Assembly: GCA_964490725.1 (NCBI GenBank) | Contig: CAZBDU010000010.1 | Location: 29,188-93,187, forward strand | Direction: 5' to 3' | Source of the DNA: CAZBDU01 sp964490725 | Lineage (GTDB): Bacteria > Spirochaetota > Spirochaetia > SZUA-6 > DRHE01 | Length of the DNA stretch: 64,000 nt | In this document: positions 52,642 through 59,301 of the stretch, in pieces | Layout of the letters: each line of letters opens with the position of its first letter | Numbering within the stretch: position 1 is the first letter of the stretch | Program-made: the position numbers and the translations under genes | Notes under the pieces: model-generated | Databases searched by the model: none | What the model was told of the DNA's origin: nothing | What the model saw: only the letters and a program-made list of their open reading frames with translations

Positions 52642-53216
52642 GGCTTCAGCCCCGCGAGCTTGAGAAGCTGTTCCGTGTCGCCTTCACCCTTTATCAGAGG
52701 ATGCAGCAATTGTCTGGTGTGTGAGTCGAGGTCCGCATCCAGGCCGACTATGATCTGGCGGATGGCGTACTCTTCCACCGGCCGGTCGCTCAGGTCGGCC
52801 ATGCGCTTGAGCATGGTGTAGAACTTCGCGGGCATCGTTAGGGTGACGTCGACCGTTGTGGGCTCTGCAGCGGGAGCCCCGTCAGATTCCTTTCCGGGGC
52901 CGGCGTTCGCTTGAGGCCGCTGCCCCCCTTCGACGGGTGCGCCCCACCCGGGGATCGGGCGACCCGTGAAGCCGCCGCCGAGCGTCTCGGCTGGGTAGTC
53001 TGCGTCGGCGAGGTAGATCTCGGCCAGCGTTTGGCCGTCGTTCAACTCCTCAGCGACGTCGAGATCCACAACCAGGCCGTTCCCGTCATTGTCCGCGACG
53101 ATCTCGAAGTGACGGCCGGCGGAGTCCCGGACCATGAGCCCGAGCTCCAGGCGCAACCCGCCGCGAAGGATCAGCAGCTGAGACGATATTTGTTCTGTGG
53201 ATTGGTCTTGAGACAT
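52638..53216 (-). CDS. Unknown element protein, 192 residues, behind leader copy A
   Basis: The ATG at 53216 has GAGGAG 7 bp upstream. The N-terminal half is beta-rich (LRGGLRLELGLMVRDSAGRH, IVADNDGNGLVVDLDVAEEL) and a Pro/Gly linker leads to a C-terminal part (VDVTLTMPAKFYTMLKRMAD, RPVEEYAIRQIIVGLDADL) with a ribbon-helix-helix-like pattern, suggesting a DNA-binding or antitoxin-like module. It heads a three-gene leftward operon with a structured leader. Confidence 0.55.
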   Translation of the reverse strand: MSQDQSTEQISSQLLILRGGLRLELGLMVRDSAGRHFEIVADNDGNGLVVDLDVAEELNDGQTLAEIYLADADYPAETLGGGFTGRPIPGWGAPVEGGQRPQANAGPGKESDGAPAAEPTTVDVTLTMPAKFYTMLKRMADLSDRPVEEYAIRQIIVGLDADLDSHTRQLLHPLIKGEGDTEQLLKLAGLKP

Positions 53217-53254
53217 GGTGCACTCCTCGAATAGTGCGCTCGGATTCGCCAAAA

Positions 53255-53318
53255 GCCAGGGAAACCGTTCCGAGGACCGGCTTTCGCCTCCGGGAGCTAC
53301 CCTTCGGCTATCCCTGGC
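53255..53318 (-). ncRNA. Structured 5' leader, copy A
   Basis: On the minus strand the RNA begins GCCAGGGAUAG and ends GGUUUCCCUGGC, with an 8-bp closing stem and internal pairings AGCCG/CGGUU, GGG-UAGCU-CCC and GAGG/CCUC around GGCGAAAGCC. A -10-like GACAAT (53331-53326) places the transcript start at about 53319, the first base of the motif. It ends 38 nt before the start codon of the 192-residue gene. Confidence 0.6.
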
Positions 53319-53359
53319 CACCCCCATTGTCGGCCCGTGAGGGCAGCCAGTTGAACGCT

Positions 53360-53587
53360 TTACCTGCTCCTCTGGATAGGCGCCTCCTTTCCACCTGGCT
53401 CATGGGTATTCGCTTTCAGGAAGGTGGCCACCTGTTCTCGGCTGATGCGGATGTTCCGCTCGGTGACGCGTACGTAGCCGATCCGGCCGGCCTCTACGAG
53501 CCGGTAGAGCGTGCTGACGCTGATGCCGAGGAACTCCGCGGCCTGCGGCACGCGCATGTAGTCTGGGAGGTGATCAATTCGCTGCAT
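53360..53587 (-). CDS. Excisionase-type helix-turn-helix protein
   Basis: A 75-residue HTH_17 protein (MRVPQAAEFLGISVSTLYRL, then VEAGRIGYVRVTERNIRISR). The ATG at 53587 follows GGGGGA. It is a tandem duplicate of the next upstream gene: same length, same fold, and both contain NTHEPG near the C-terminus. It overlaps that gene by 14 bp. Confidence 0.75.
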   Translation of the reverse strand: MQRIDHLPDYMRVPQAAEFLGISVSTLYRLVEAGRIGYVRVTERNIRISREQVATFLKANTHEPGGKEAPIQRSR

Positions 53588-53801
53588 GGCGATCCCCCGG
53601 CTCGTGCGTGTTCGCCGACAGGTAGTGCTCCAGGTGCTCAGGCCGCAGGCGGAGGCCCCGCTCACTCACCTTGAGGTAGCCGATCCTTCCGTCCTCGATC
53701 AGGCGGTAGAGGGTGCGCTTGGAGATCCCGAGGTACGCGGCCGCCTGCAGGACGGTGAGGAAGGTTGAAACATTGGATAGGTCCGGTGGGGAACCAGGCA
53801 T
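53574..53801 (-). CDS. Excisionase-type helix-turn-helix protein (duplicate)
   Basis: A 75-residue HTH_17 protein (FLTVLQAAAYLGISKRTLYR, then LIEDGRIGYLKVSERGLRLR). The ATG at 53801 follows GGAGGTG. It lies 37 nt downstream of leader copy B and is the first gene of that transcript. It could be the excisionase for the integrase or a repressor; the duplication suggests two distinct jobs. Confidence 0.78.
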   Translation of the reverse strand: MPGSPPDLSNVSTFLTVLQAAAYLGISKRTLYRLIEDGRIGYLKVSERGLRLRPEHLEHYLSANTHEPGDRHAAN

Positions 53802-53838
53802 GTAGGCACCTCCGTGACGTGCCTCCGTGTTGATGATT

Positions 53839-53890
53839 GCCAGGGAAACCCGCACGGAACGGGGGTTCGGGCCGTCGCCCTATCCCTGGC
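53839..53890 (-). ncRNA. Structured 5' leader, copy B
   Basis: On the minus strand the RNA begins GCCAGGGAUAGG and ends GGGUUUCCCUGGC: an 8-bp closing stem with GGGC-GACG-GCCC and AACCC/GGGUU arms inside. The predicted transcription start is at about 53890, the first base of the motif. It ends 37 nt before the HTH start codon, almost the same spacing as copy A. Confidence 0.6.
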
Positions 53891-53896
53891 GGCTCC

Positions 53897-53926
53897 ATGA
53901 TAGACCGCGAACCGCTCAGACTACAA
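53897..53926 (-). promoter_or_regulatory. Candidate promoter of the duplicated HTH genes
   Basis: On the minus strand TTGTAG (53926-53921) and TATCAT (53902-53897) with 18-bp spacing, reading directly into leader copy B. Confidence 0.5.
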
Positions 53927-53968
53927 GGTGCACGTGGTAGTCTCTCCGAGCGCCTTTGGTCGCAACCT

Positions 53969-54163
53969 TTAAGATTTGACAGTGGAGATCACGGTTACTG
54001 TGGACCCCACGCACCACTTACCGGATGTTGAAGGCTTCTCGATCTCGGGGTTCGGCGAGAAAGGCTCAATTCTCTTCAGTATTTTCTTCAGGTTTGCCTC
54101 TGCCGCACGACGGCGATCCGCGGTCTTCGCCTTGCCATCCTTAGCAGATTTGCCCTGTTTCAT
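53969..54163 (-). CDS. Small basic protein, 64 residues
   Basis: A lysine/arginine-rich N-terminus (KQGKSAKDGKAKTADRRRAA) is followed by EANLKKILKRIEPFSPNPEI. GGAGG lies about 12 bp before the ATG, a little far. Base composition here is more AT-rich than the rest of the element. The function is unknown. Confidence 0.4.
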   Translation of the reverse strand: MKQGKSAKDGKAKTADRRRAAEANLKKILKRIEPFSPNPEIEKPSTSGKWCVGSTVTVISTVKS

Positions 54164-54209
54164 GTTGTTTTCTGACCTCCCCGGTACAATATAAGTATAA
54201 GGCGCCCGG

Positions 54210-55181
54210 CTACGGTTTTCCAGCCACAAACGATTGCTCCTTGCTTTCGATGCACTTGAGCACCTTGGTCTCTACAAAATACAGCGTTCGAACGTGGAGT
54301 TCATAGAGCACTCGCCAGAGTTCCGATTTTGTCTCCACAAGTTCAACACGTAGTCCGCACTTTGCTGCCTCGATATGATATATAGGCCTTCCGTGAGATT
54401 TCGTCTGTTCGGGATTCAGGAATACCTTGATCTGCTTTCTAATGGCACTCTCCGCAGTAGGTTTCAACATGCAAGATTTCAAGGCTTTCACGGCAAGATC
54501 CTCGGACAGTGCGAGAGCCGATTTCAGTTCCGCGATCTCCCGGGCATCGTACCTCTGCAGCTGTTGCAGGTAGGGCTCGAGATGCCCTTTTGATTCCGTC
54601 GCCGCCTTGAAGAGTTCCTCATAACTCTTAACGAGATTGTATGCCGAAAAGCCCTTTGTCCGATCATTTTCCTTCACTACATACTGAGGGTCAACCGGGC
54701 CAAGCTCGGACGATGGGCCCATCATGATCTTGCTTGCTCCAAAACAAATCAGCGTAGCTGCGGATTTGGCCTTCCCTGGCGCCAAGGCCCAGTACTCACT
54801 GGTCTGGCTGTAGGATCGACAGATGTTGATGATTCGGTCAGCCGCAAGCGCCTGCCCCCCTGGGGAATTGATGATCAAGGCCAAGCCTTTCCCCAAATCT
54901 ATCTGCTGGAGAATCCCCTCAATCATCTCAGCGTCGGTGTCCTCGATGATCACTGGTTTCGAGAAACTCGTATAGTAGGTGACGACCGGTCGACCCAGGA
55001 GCTTCTCCATGCGTTCGAACAGATCGCGCCTGGTGTCGTGCTGCTGACCCTCCTCCACAAGGACACGCGAGATCACCGGATTCTGCTTTTTCGCCACGCT
55101 TGCTTCCCTTGTCTTGGTCACCATAGCATCAAAGAACGCCCTCGAAAAGTTTTTTTCGGTTTTTTTGAAGGAAGTAGCCAT
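54210..55181 (-). CDS. SDH/ClpP-class serine protease-like protein
   Basis: A 323-residue protein of the SDH_sah (serine dehydrogenase proteinase) family, related to ClpP and SppA. NSPGG at 105-109 fits the oxyanion loop, GKAKSAATL carries the likely nucleophile S140, and SSELGPVDPQ (157-166) is the second conserved loop. No signal peptide or membrane segment is seen, so it is probably cytoplasmic. The gene is visibly more AT-rich than its neighbours. It may be a host-defence or element-maintenance cargo gene; that is inference from its place in a mobile element. Confidence 0.8.
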   Translation of the reverse strand: MATSFKKTEKNFSRAFFDAMVTKTREASVAKKQNPVISRVLVEEGQQHDTRRDLFERMEKLLGRPVVTYYTSFSKPVIIEDTDAEMIEGILQQIDLGKGLALIINSPGGQALAADRIINICRSYSQTSEYWALAPGKAKSAATLICFGASKIMMGPSSELGPVDPQYVVKENDRTKGFSAYNLVKSYEELFKAATESKGHLEPYLQQLQRYDAREIAELKSALALSEDLAVKALKSCMLKPTAESAIRKQIKVFLNPEQTKSHGRPIYHIEAAKCGLRVELVETKSELWRVLYELHVRTLYFVETKVLKCIESKEQSFVAGKP

Positions 55182-55215
55182 ATGGAACCTCTTGCCCGGC
55201 GGATAGAGCGTCGAG

Positions 55216-55230
55216 CCTCTCAGTGAGAGG
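55216..55230. repeat. Small inverted repeat upstream of the protease gene
   Basis: CCTCTC-AGT-GAGAGG, 35 bp before the protease start codon. It is a candidate operator. Confidence 0.3.
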
Positions 55231-55349
55231 AGTTCCTCCAGCTCCTGGGCGAGCGCCCCCAGCGGCTACCCTAGCCACAGGTGGAGATAGCGCGGGACCT
55301 TCTCCGGGTGTTTCAAAGGCCGGCTGCATTACCGAAGGCACCTCTGCCG

Positions 55350-55886
55350 CTATGCTCGTCGGCCAGGCTTCTTGTGATCTCGCCTTCGATTGCTCTTGCG
55401 CCATTCGTTGTAGAGCGTGAACATACGCCTGAAATCTTCCGAGGACTGATCAAGAGGCAATTCATCGGGCAATTTCCGTTCGGCGAACATGCCGTAGAGG
55501 ACCTTCGTCTCAATCGTATGCAGGAAAGCGATTGGGTCCAGGCTGAAGCCGAACCAGTGCTCTCGGTACTTGCGCGGCAGGAGGTGCTCGGAGTACGCGA
55601 ATGCCAGGTGTTGGAAGAAGTGGGAGACTATGCGTCTCTGCTGGTGGAGTGGCTCGCCCGCCGCCATTCTCCTTCGATACTGCTCCTTGATCCAATCCTC
55701 CGGCTTGTCGCGGCAGTCGTCCCAGAACCGGTAGAATGCTAGCAGGGCTTCGAGCATCTCGTTGGAGCTGTACCGTTGCCAGAAGGACATGAACAGATCG
55801 TGCCGCTTGGACTCCACGGACTTCAGGAAGGCTAGCGCAGAGAGTCCCAGCGCCAAGGCCGAGACCACGAATGCAGCAATAGTCAT
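55350..55886 (-). CDS. Membrane-anchored protein of unknown function, 178 residues
   Basis: One N-terminal transmembrane helix (IAAFVVSALALGLSALAFL) and a helical cytoplasmic domain (HDLFMSFWQRYSSNEMLEAL, IVSHFFQHLAFAYSEHLLP). The layout resembles DUF4760-like proteins seen in mobile islands, but I cannot assign it firmly. It lies 168 bp upstream of the protease gene on the same strand, so it may be co-transcribed with it. Confidence 0.55.
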   Translation of the reverse strand: MTIAAFVVSALALGLSALAFLKSVESKRHDLFMSFWQRYSSNEMLEALLAFYRFWDDCRDKPEDWIKEQYRRRMAAGEPLHQQRRIVSHFFQHLAFAYSEHLLPRKYREHWFGFSLDPIAFLHTIETKVLYGMFAERKLPDELPLDQSSEDFRRMFTLYNEWRKSNRRRDHKKPGRRA

Positions 55887-55903
55887 CTCTCACCCCCCGG
55901 ACA

Positions 55904-56152
55904 TCAGGGCCGACCGTACGTCCGCGTTTTCTTGTGGCAGTCCTGGCACAGAATCTCGCAATTGCCCAGCGTGTCCGGGCCCCCGGCAGTTCTGTGGTGG
56001 GCCTCCCATCCCTGGGGTGAGTCGCTGCCCCGAGAGGCACGATTGAGAGATTTCCCGCAGCGGCCAGCATGCCCGTGGCCTGTACGCGTGCATTCGCACC
56101 TGCCTCCTGCAGCCGCCCAGGCCCTTGCGACTACCTCATCCGAGAAAGCCAT
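55904..56152 (-). CDS. Small HNH endonuclease-like protein
   Basis: An 82-residue HNH domain. Zinc-site cysteines CEC near the N-terminus and CQDCHKK near the C-terminus flank the core WEAHHRTAGGPDTLGNCEIL, matching the H-H-N order of HNH nucleases. It has no other domain. In phages such small HNH proteins act in packaging or as homing nucleases; in islands they can be toxins. It lies 17 bp upstream of the membrane-protein gene on the same strand. Confidence 0.75.
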   Translation of the reverse strand: MAFSDEVVARAWAAAGGRCECTRTGHGHAGRCGKSLNRASRGSDSPQGWEAHHRTAGGPDTLGNCEILCQDCHKKTRTYGRP

Positions 56153-56564
56153 GATCTACCTCCTTGACCTCCCGAATAGTGTAGGAGTTGAAAGAGGCGC
56201 ATTTCAATCGGCGTTGCCTGGATTCAGACCCAATTCAGGTATTTCGAAGCCCAGACTAGGGGAATGACCTACTCCATTCAGCTCGCCTGAATTTGGAGTC
56301 CGCGAGGGCGCAGAGGGATGCCATTCGGAAACGGACCGCAGGATCGCGAGGGCTTTTCGGTCTCGTGCGGGCGCGGTGGCAGAGGCCGGCGTCGGATCCA
56401 GCCAGCGACCCTGGATCATCGCCTTCCCGATGGGCGCCGGGGGCGCTCTTGCGAGGATCCCGGCGGTCTGGTCTCCGAGAGAATCGGCTTGCCGTGGATT
56501 GGACAGATGCCGATGTTTTAAGATAGGATATGAATTCACAGAGCCTTGTTGCGGGGGCGCTGGC
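56153..56564. other. 412-bp intergenic region between divergent genes
   Basis: No frame looks coding. It should hold the promoters of the leftward HNH gene and the rightward toxin-antitoxin pair. I saw no strong promoter or palindrome by eye. Confidence 0.5.
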
Positions 56565-57254
56565 ATGGATACAAGAGAGAGCCCGATGTACACAGCCGCT
56601 GCCGCCAGCCGGCTGATTGGACTCGGACCTTCGAGGGTGAGACGATGGCTTCGGGGCTACGACTACCGGTACACGGCTGGCCCAGATCATGAAGAAAGGG
56701 CTGGGCACATGGGCCCCGTTGTCCGGGGCGGCGAACGGATTGAGCCTTTCGCATCCTTCCTCGAGCTCATCGATCTCCTCTTCGTCAAGCAGTTCCTCGA
56801 TCATGGGATTCCTCTGCAGCGACTCCGAAGAGCCCTCACAGAAGCGCGGGAGCTGCTGGGTACTACGCACTTTGCCCGGCGATCGTTTTTCACGGACGGG
56901 AGAAGGATCTACCTCCAGGTCAAAGAGAATGCAGAAGCATTGCTTGAGCTGCTCTCGGGTGGCCAATGGGTAATAGGCCCGATCATCAAGCAACTTGCGC
57001 ATCAGATAGACTTCGAAAGGTATGACGGCTTTGCACAAAGATGGTATCCGCTGGGTCCCAAGGGACTTGTGGTCCTCGACCCGGCAATCGCCTTTGGCAG
57101 ACCGACGATCGTCCGCAGGGGTGTCCCCACTGCGGCCGTGTACGATCTCTTTGTGGCCGAGGAGGAGAAGACTCGAAGGGTCTGCAGATGGATGGACTTG
57201 CAGCCAGCTGAGGTAAAGGCTGCGGTCTCTTTCGAAAGAAATCTCGCCGCGTGA
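56565..57254 (+). CDS. DUF433-type antitoxin with N-terminal MerR-like HTH
   Basis: A 229-residue protein. The N-terminus (YTAAAASRLIGLGPSRVRRW, then YDYRY) is a MerR-like HTH; the C-terminal part has VVLDPAIAFGRPTIVRRGVP, the DUF433 signature, followed by VYDLFVAEEEKTRRVCRWM. DUF433 proteins pair with DUF5615 toxins, as here. The ATG at 56565 follows a G-rich site; another in-frame ATG seven codons on is possible. It overlaps the toxin gene by GTGA. Confidence 0.82.
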   Translation: MDTRESPMYTAAAASRLIGLGPSRVRRWLRGYDYRYTAGPDHEERAGHMGPVVRGGERIEPFASFLELIDLLFVKQFLDHGIPLQRLRRALTEARELLGTTHFARRSFFTDGRRIYLQVKENAEALLELLSGGQWVIGPIIKQLAHQIDFERYDGFAQRWYPLGPKGLVVLDPAIAFGRPTIVRRGVPTAAVYDLFVAEEEKTRRVCRWMDLQPAEVKAAVSFERNLAA

Positions 57255-57637
57255 AGTTCTTTGTCGACAACAACCTGAGCCCGCATATTGCTGAAGGACT
57301 GAGGGCGTTCGGGGAGAATGTAGTACACATAAAGGAGGTCTTTCCCGAAGGTGAAGATGATCTTGGGTGGCTCCCCCATATCGGAAAGAACAAGATGATC
57401 CTGATATCCAGGGATCTCGGCCTGCGTCGCAACCCGGCCGAAATCCAGGCAATCCGGGACAACCATGTGGGAGCCTTCTTTCTAGGGGGAAAGAATCTCA
57501 CCCGTTGCCAGCTAGTGCAACAGGTCGTCCGCAATTGGCCGAGAATCAAGACAGTTGCCGCCAGGCGCGCTCGGGAGGCTCCCTACATCTATAGAGTCCC
57601 CCCGAAAGGAACAACGTTCGTAGAATATGAGCTGTGA
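57251..57637 (+). CDS. DUF5615 PIN-like toxin
   Basis: A 128-residue protein of the Mut7-C/PIN-like DUF5615 family. FFVDNNLSPHIAEGLRAFG carries the first acidic residue (D6), and KMILISRDLGLRRNP the second conserved aspartate. It is presumed to be an RNase toxin neutralised by the preceding DUF433 protein. Being the last gene before attR fits an addiction role that stabilises the element. Confidence 0.82.
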   Translation: MKFFVDNNLSPHIAEGLRAFGENVVHIKEVFPEGEDDLGWLPHIGKNKMILISRDLGLRRNPAEIQAIRDNHVGAFFLGGKNLTRCQLVQQVVRNWPRIKTVAARRAREAPYIYRVPPKGTTFVEYEL

Positions 57638-57806
57638 GCGATGCTGAGGTCAGCGGCGTCACCTCCGCGCACGTCGAGCGGTCTCAAGCGGGACCTTGTC
57701 ATCAAAAGATGTACACAAATGGTGGCTTTCAACGCCACAACGCGACACAATCCGCTACACAGTGCAAAACGGGGCTTGTCCTATCCTCTTTGTTCGTATA
57801 CAATAA

Positions 57807-57817
57807 GCTACAGTAGG
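57807..57817 (-). repeat. Candidate integrase arm site near attR
   Basis: GCTACAGTAGG, the exact reverse complement of 39888-39898. Confidence 0.4.
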
Positions 57818-57855
57818 CTACCTTCGGACACGTGCTGCTACGTGAGCGGCTCGCC

Positions 57856-57897
57856 CTCATAACCCGGAGGTCGCAGGTTCGAGTCCTGCCCCTGCTA
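57856..57897 (+). repeat. attR, 42-bp direct repeat (3' part of tRNA-fMet)
   Basis: Identical to 39783-39824. The tRNA 5' half is absent here, so this is the duplicated attachment core and not a tRNA gene. Confidence 0.92.
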
Positions 57898-57903
57898 ACG
57901 AAG

Positions 57904-57938
57904 CGGCGCGATCGTCCGATGGACGTCGCGCCGTTTTT
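57904..57938 (+). terminator. Intrinsic terminator, probably the original tRNA-fMet terminator
   Basis: CGGCGCGA (57904-57911) pairs with TCGCGCCG (57926-57933), with an inner CGTCC/GGACG stem and five Ts at 57934-57938. It begins 7 bp after attR. In an empty chromosome it would directly follow the tRNA gene. Confidence 0.8.
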
Positions 57939-57966
57939 CATTGCGCCGCGGTCCCTGGGCCCGGCT

Positions 57967-59271
57967 TCATCGGCTCCGGCGCCGCACCCGAATGGAGCGC
58001 CCGGTGGCCCTGCGGTAGATCCCCTCGACGGCTACCGAGAGAAGGATCAGGGCCGCAAATACCCAGAGCTGACCGGGGGCGGTAGCCGCGCGCTGCCAGA
58101 GAAGCGTTGCCAGGGCCCCCAGGCACGCAACCACCCCTGCAAGGGAAGGCCAGGCCTTTCCGCCCGTCTGCTCGCGCAACCTGGCGTTCGCCAGGTTCAC
58201 CGCCGCGAAAATCAGCAGGAATCCGGAGCTGCCTATCATCGAGATGCTGGAAAGATCGAACAGGTTGGAGACGATCAGTCCCAACCCCGCGGTGATCAAC
58301 AGGCCTTCCAGCGGACGGTTCCAGATCTTGCGCTCCAAAACCGCCGGCAGTTCCCCGTCCTTGGCGATGATGTAGGTGACGCGGGCGGTGCCGTAGAGGG
58401 TGGCATTGATCGCCGATCCGGTGGAGAGGAGGGCGGCAACGGCGATCAGCGCGAAGCCGGGGTTGCCCAGGAAAGGTCTGGCCGCTTCGGCCAGGGCATA
58501 GTCCTTGGCGGCCACGATCCTGGCGACCGAGAGGTTGCCCACCGTGACGATCGACACCAGCAGGTAGAGCACGATCACGAGAGCCACCGACGCGTAGTAG
58601 GCGCGGGGCAGGATTCTGGCGGGGCTCTTCACATCCCCTGCCGAATTGGCGATGAGCTCGAACCCTTCGTAGGCCAGGAAGATGATCATTCCGCCTGCAA
58701 GCAAGTGCGGAAGCGGCGTCCACTGCCCGGGGCGCAGGTTCGCGCCGTTCACGCCCCAGAGCCCCACGGCCACGAACAGGATCAGAATTCCCAGCTTGAG
58801 GCCCACGATCCACTCTTCCGCCTCGCCCACCAGAGTTGAGCCGAGAGCATTCAAGAGCGTCAGCAGCAGAATGATCCCGCTGACGAGAACGTGCTTCATG
58901 AGCGGCTGGAGCGTCCCGGAGAAGAAGCTGGCGCCGTAGCTGCCAAAAGCGTACGCGTACAGCGAGAGCATTACCACGTAGCTGATCCAGAGGAGCATGT
59001 TCAGCGATCCGGTGAGCATCCCTTCGCCGAAGGCCCGGTTGAGGAACTCCACCGTTCCGCCCTCACTGGGATAAGCCACCGAGAGCCGGGCGTAGGAGTA
59101 GGAGGTCAGCAGCGCCACCAGACCCGCAACCAGAAAGGCCAGCGGCGTGCCACCGTGGGCCAGCTGGACCGCCAGACCTAGAACCGCAAAGATGCCGCCC
59201 CCCACCATGCCGCCGATGCCGATCGCCACAACCGCCAGGAAACCGATCTTGCCGTTGCTGTTCTTGGCCAT
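57967..59271 (-). CDS. APC family amino-acid permease
   Basis: A 434-residue membrane protein with about 12 helices. The N-terminal GIGGMVGGGIFAVLG matches the family's substrate-binding unwound helix 1, and PSEGGTVEFLNRAFG and FLAYEGFELIANSAGDVKSP are further APC signatures. It imports amino acids or amines by ion coupling. The substrate is not evident. It is followed by no gene in the same operon before the element junction. Confidence 0.88.
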   Translation of the reverse strand: MAKNSNGKIGFLAVVAIGIGGMVGGGIFAVLGLAVQLAHGGTPLAFLVAGLVALLTSYSYARLSVAYPSEGGTVEFLNRAFGEGMLTGSLNMLLWISYVVMLSLYAYAFGSYGASFFSGTLQPLMKHVLVSGIILLLTLLNALGSTLVGEAEEWIVGLKLGILILFVAVGLWGVNGANLRPGQWTPLPHLLAGGMIIFLAYEGFELIANSAGDVKSPARILPRAYYASVALVIVLYLLVSIVTVGNLSVARIVAAKDYALAEAARPFLGNPGFALIAVAALLSTGSAINATLYGTARVTYIIAKDGELPAVLERKIWNRPLEGLLITAGLGLIVSNLFDLSSISMIGSSGFLLIFAAVNLANARLREQTGGKAWPSLAGVVACLGALATLLWQRAATAPGQLWVFAALILLSVAVEGIYRRATGRSIRVRRRSR

Positions 59272-59301
59272 GGTCGCCTGCTCCTCGCCGCGCCTGCGTC
59301 C

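Larger units (their letters stand above)
39783..57897 (+). mobile_element. Integrative element of about 18.1 kb in tRNA-fMet
   Basis: A perfect 42-bp direct repeat (39783-39824 and 57856-57897), equal to the anticodon-loop-to-3'-end of the tRNA gene, bounds the element. The integrase gene is the first gene inside. Contents in order: integrase, small HTH and unknown genes, primase-helicase with repeat-rich candidate origin, a tightly overlapping run of small genes ending in a tail tape-measure gene, then a leftward set of regulatory, protease, membrane and nuclease genes, and a rightward toxin-antitoxin pair. I see no large terminase, portal, capsid or lysis gene. Satellite, defective prophage or phage-derived island are all possible. 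Confidence 0.9.

Noticed and set aside
53239..53896. The leader motifs as ordinary intrinsic terminators
   Set aside because: They have multi-branched folds and no T-run after the closing stem. They lie just before start codons and not after genes, so termination alone does not explain them.
56256..57452. A 398-codon minus-strand frame
   Set aside because: It is antisense to the DUF433/DUF5615 pair, and its composition is not protein-like.
57840..57897. A second tRNA-Met gene
   Set aside because: Only positions 32-73 match; the D arm and 5' acceptor strand are absent. It is the attachment-site duplicate.
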